From: Kiritimatiellia bacterium
GTDB taxonomy: Bacteria; Verrucomicrobiota; Kiritimatiellia; RFP12; UBA3636
Direction of reading: 5' to 3'
Assembly (NCBI GenBank): GCA_017413145.1
Contig: JAFPUX010000371.1
Span: forward strand, 1-8,969
DNA: 8,969 nt
Numbering within the stretch: position 1 is the first letter of the stretch; the number at the start of each line of letters is the position of its first letter. A program made the position numbers and the translations under genes. The notes under the pieces are model-generated. The model had not been told where the DNA came from, searched no databases, and was given only the letters and a program-made list of their open reading frames with translations. Positions 6,569 to 8,969 of the stretch are shown here, in pieces.

Positions 6569-8969
6569 ATGATTCTTTCCGGAGACAGACTGCGGGCCGT
6601 GTCGTTCCCCGTCGGCGGGATCGGCGCCGGTTGCATCGGCCTCGCCGGCAACGGCGACCTGGCCGAGTGGGAGCTCTTCAACCGACCCGCGAAGGGCGTC
6701 CGCAACGGGCTCTCGCACTTCGCCGTCCGCGCCGAGCGCGAAGGCGGCGGCGTGGTCGACGCGCGCATCCTCCACGGCGACTTCGCCGGCGAGCTCTCCG
6801 GCGCGGGCGACGCGCCTTTCGCCGGCTTCGGCTACGGTCCCGACGCCGACTCGCTCTGCGGCCTGCCGCATTTCCGTTCCGTCTCGCTCCGCGGCGAGTT
6901 CCCCGTCGCCGAATGGACCTTCCGCGATCCGCGCTTCCCCGGCGACGCGACGCTGACCGCGTGGAGCCCGTTCGTTCCCGGACGTTCGGACGTCTCTTCC
7001 CTGCCCTGCGCCGTCTTCGAAGTCTCGCTCCGCAACCGCGCCCGCGAGCCGCTCGTCTTCTCCGCCGTCGGCTGCCTCGCCTCCCCGTGGTCCGGCGCCG
7101 CCGCTTCGACCCGCTCCTTTCGCCGCGCCGGCCGCACCGTGCTGTTGCACCGGAACGCCGCCCCCGCCGACTCGACCGACCACGGAGAACTCGCCCTCAC
7201 GCTCGACACGGGAGCGGTCTTCTCGAAGGAGTGCCCCTGCCTTCGGAACGGCTTTCGCGCGCCATCGGAGGCGCGGACGCGCGTCCGCGCCTCCGATGCG
7301 CCGGCGGGAGACCCGGCGGGCGGCACGCCCGCCGAGGTCTCCCGCCAAACATCCTTGTATCGCGGTCCGTGGTGCGACAAGCGCGAAGTCTACTGGCACG
7401 ACCTCAATGCGCCCGGCCCGTTCCGCGACCGCAGATACGCCGGCCCCGGCGAGCGCGGCGACGCGGGCCTGCTCGCCGCGCGGTTCCGTCTCGCGCCCGG
7501 CGAGGTCCGAACGGTGCGCTTCGTCGTGTCGTGGTTCGTCCCGAACCGCTCGAACGACTGGACGCCGCCGGACCGCCTCGCGGAGGCGATGGAGCGCTCC
7601 GGCGTCGCGCGCAACCGCTGGCGCAATTACTACGCCGAGGCGCTCTGCACCGGCGCCGCGGACGCCGCCGCGCGTCTCCTGCACGGCCTTCCCGAAACGC
7701 GCGCGCAGGTCTTCGCGTTCCGCGACGCGCTGCATCGCCGCACCACGCTTCCGCCCGCCTCGCTCGAAGGCGCCGCCGCGACGCTCTCCGTTCTCGTTTC
7801 GCCAACGGTCCTCCGCCTCCCCGACGGCGCGCTCTGGGGCTGGGAGGGCGTCGCGAAGAAGGTCGGTTCGTGCGAAGGCTCCTGCCAGCACGTCTGGAAC
7901 TACGAGCAGGCGACGGCGCTGCTGTTCCCCGACCTCGCGCGCTCGATGCGCGAGCAGCAGTTCCGCTTCAACTTCGACCCCGACGGCGGCCTGCTCTTCC
8001 GCCAGCCGCTCCCGCCCGGCGTCCGCGCGCGCCGCTCGCCGTGGTTCCGGCCGTGCGTCGACGGCACGATGGGCGAAGTCCTCAAGACGTTCCGCGAATG
8101 GCGCGTCTCGGGCGACACGGCGTGGCTGCGCTCCGTCTGGCCCTCCGCGAAGAAGGCGCTCTCCTACGCGTGGTCGCCGGCGAATCCCGACCGCTGGGAC
8201 CCGGACGAATCCGGCGTCCTGACCGGCCGCCAGCACCACACGCTCGACATGGAGCTCTTCGGCGCCACCGCCTGGCTCGAAGGGCTCTACCTCGCCGCGC
8301 TCCGCGCCGCGTCGCAAATGGCCCGCACCGTCGGCGACGACGCCTTCGCCGCCGAATGCGACGCGATCTTCGCCCGCGGCCGCGCGTGGACCGAAGCGCA
8401 CCTCTTCAACGGCGAATACTACGCCGGCGAAGACGTCGAAGGGAAGCCGGTCGGCCTTGCCGACCTGCTTCCCTTCGAAGACGCCAAGAACCGCTATTGG
8501 GACGCCGAGCACCGCGAGGCGAAGTACCAGATCGGCGGCGGGCTCTCCATCGACGCGCATCTCGGCCCGCTGTGGGCGGCGCTCTACGGCGTCGCGGACG
8601 ACCTGCTCGACCCGGAGCGCGTCGACGCCACGCTGCGCGCGATCCTGCGCCACAACTTCAAGCGCTCGATGCGCGAAGCGGCGAACACGTGGCGCGTCTT
8701 CGCGGCGGACGACGAAGCGGGCACCGTGATGGTCTCGTGGCCGAAGGGCCGCCGCAAGCCCGTCATTCCGATTCCCTACCACAGCGAATGCATGACCGGC
8801 TTCGAGTGGGCGTTTGCGACACACCTCGCGTGGCGGGGTCTCGCGAACGAGGCGGAGACCGTCGCCGCCGCGATCCGCGCGCGCTACGACGGCGCGAAGC
8901 GCAACCCGTGGAACGAAATCGAGTGCGGCTCGAACTACGCCCGCGCAATGGCGGCCTGGGGGATTCTCC
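6569..8969 (+). CDS. GH116-type glycoside hydrolase (beta-glucosidase/xylosidase or glucosylceramidase-like), 3' end cut by window
   Basis: From ATG 6569 the frame stays open to the window end: 800 codons, with the stop outside. The N-terminal GH116N beta-sandwich opens with PVGGIGAGCIGLAGNGDLAEWELFNRP from residue 14 to 40. The catalytic (alpha/alpha)6 barrel includes WGWEG (423-427), GSCEGSCQHVWNYEQA (433-448), DGTMGEVLKTFREW (498-511), GGGLSIDAHLGPLW (656-669) and RNPWNEIECGSNYARAM (778-794). D662 aligns with the acid/base Asp of the family. The nucleophile is E426 or E436; I cannot decide which by eye. E783 and R792 match the spacing of the sugar-binding Glu/Arg pair in characterised GH116. 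There is no signal peptide, so it should act in the cytoplasm on imported beta-linked glucosides or xylosides. Residues 232-260 are encoded by two tandem palindromes and look inserted. Family is firm; substrate is unknown. Confidence 0.9.
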   Translation, partial: MILSGDRLRAVSFPVGGIGAGCIGLAGNGDLAEWELFNRPAKGVRNGLSHFAVRAEREGGGVVDARILHGDFAGELSGAGDAPFAGFGYGPDADSLCGLPHFRSVSLRGEFPVAEWTFRDPRFPGDATLTAWSPFVPGRSDVSSLPCAVFEVSLRNRAREPLVFSAVGCLASPWSGAAASTRSFRRAGRTVLLHRNAAPADSTDHGELALTLDTGAVFSKECPCLRNGFRAPSEARTRVRASDAPAGDPAGGTPAEVSRQTSLYRGPWCDKREVYWHDLNAPGPFRDRRYAGPGERGDAGLLAARFRLAPGEVRTVRFVVSWFVPNRSNDWTPPDRLAEAMERSGVARNRWRNYYAEALCTGAADAAARLLHGLPETRAQVFAFRDALHRRTTLPPASLEGAAATLSVLVSPTVLRLPDGALWGWEGVAKKVGSCEGSCQHVWNYEQATALLFPDLARSMREQQFRFNFDPDGGLLFRQPLPPGVRARRSPWFRPCVDGTMGEVLKTFREWRVSGDTAWLRSVWPSAKKALSYAWSPANPDRWDPDESGVLTGRQHHTLDMELFGATAWLEGLYLAALRAASQMARTVGDDAFAAECDAIFARGRAWTEAHLFNGEYYAGEDVEGKPVGLADLLPFEDAKNRYWDAEHREAKYQIGGGLSIDAHLGPLWAALYGVADDLLDPERVDATLRAILRHNFKRSMREAANTWRVFAADDEAGTVMVSWPKGRRKPVIPIPYHSECMTGFEWAFATHLAWRGLANEAETVAAAIRARYDGAKRNPWNEIECGSNYARAMAAWGIL
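7263..7298. repeat. Perfect 36-bp palindrome inside the GH116 coding sequence
   Basis: The left half CATCGGAGGCGCGGACGC (7263-7280) is exactly the reverse complement of the right half (7281-7298), with no spacer and no mismatch. The flanking bases do not extend the symmetry. It encodes part of residues 232-244 of the GH116 protein in frame. A perfect 36-bp palindrome is not expected from coding constraint alone. With the adjoining inverted repeat it looks like a palindromic repeat element that entered the gene. Copy number elsewhere cannot be judged from this window. Confidence 0.85.
7303..7346. repeat. Second long inverted repeat inside the GH116 coding sequence (20/21-base arms)
   Basis: The arm at 7303-7322 (GGCGGGAGACC then CGGCGGGCG) pairs with the arm at 7326-7346 across a 3-base loop. 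The only imperfection is one unpaired A at 7335. It begins four bases after the perfect palindrome at 7263-7298. Together the two span 84 bp, exactly 28 codons, with no stop codon, and encode an Ala/Pro/Gly/Arg/Ser-rich peptide. Right after it the protein resumes with TSLYRGPWCD, which looks like normal family sequence. Confidence 0.85.

Noticed and set aside
6475..6768. An upstream extension of the phosphoesterase to an ATG at 6768
   Set aside because: The extra 98 residues have no family counterpart, overlap the start of GH116 and include both predicted promoters; the family N-terminus begins exactly at the ATG at 6474.
5450..8824. A 1124-codon open frame on the minus strand
   Set aside because: It runs opposite GH116, through the divergent promoter region and across the phosphoesterase in the wrong frame. 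Its composition is Arg/Ala-rich and it has no family motif.
1..8969. A new multi-gene defence or mobile system
   Set aside because: None of the four genes has defence, toxin, recombinase or phage motifs, and all appear separately transcribed. The only element-like signal is the palindrome pair in the GH116 gene.

Overview
This is a GC-rich bacterial window with strong G/C preference at third codon positions. It carries four protein genes packed with short gaps: two complete, and two cut by the window edges. I see no rRNA, tRNA, CRISPR array, transposase or phage gene. The best guess for the host is a Kiritimatiellota/Verrucomicrobiota (PVC) bacterium. This rests mainly on the layout of the large secreted protein (PA14-like module, fibronectin-like modules, then an autotransporter-type beta-strand region), together with a GH116 enzyme and an FAD_oxidored-family protein. 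That assignment comes from remembered family patterns, not from a search.

Layout. (1) 1-990, minus strand: the first 330 residues of an FAD-dependent oxidoreductase. (2) 991-1206: a divergent regulatory region with a sigma70-like promoter on each strand, two alternative small hairpins in the oxidoreductase leader, and inverted repeats built on ATCGG. (3) 1207-5598, plus strand: a 1463-residue secreted surface protein. (4) 5599-5697: a convergent gap with one strong hairpin. (5) 5698-6474, minus strand: a 258-residue YmdB/TIGR00282-type metallophosphoesterase with nearly all metal ligands present. (6) 6475-6568: a 94-bp divergent promoter region whose -10 boxes lie 9 and 7 bases from the two start codons, which suggests leaderless mRNAs. 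(7) 6569-8969, plus strand: 800 residues of a cytoplasmic GH116-type glycoside hydrolase, cut by the window end.

How the genes fit together. Each gene appears to have its own promoter, so there is no multi-gene operon inside the window. The secreted protein looks like a surface or adhesive protein, and the GH116 enzyme fits intracellular cleavage of beta-glucosides or beta-xylosides. The oxidoreductase family is common in polysaccharide-degrading PVC bacteria, but its substrate cannot be read here. The phosphoesterase is probably an unrelated housekeeping or regulatory gene.

The most unusual element is a pair of adjacent long palindromes, together 84 bp (28 codons), lying in frame inside the GH116 coding sequence. 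It resembles a protein-coding palindromic repeat insertion. The second notable signal is a shared promoter form, TTGC-N17/18-TAGAAT, before three of the four genes, together with no recognisable Shine-Dalgarno sequence at any start. I found no evidence of a defence system or of a new multi-gene system.
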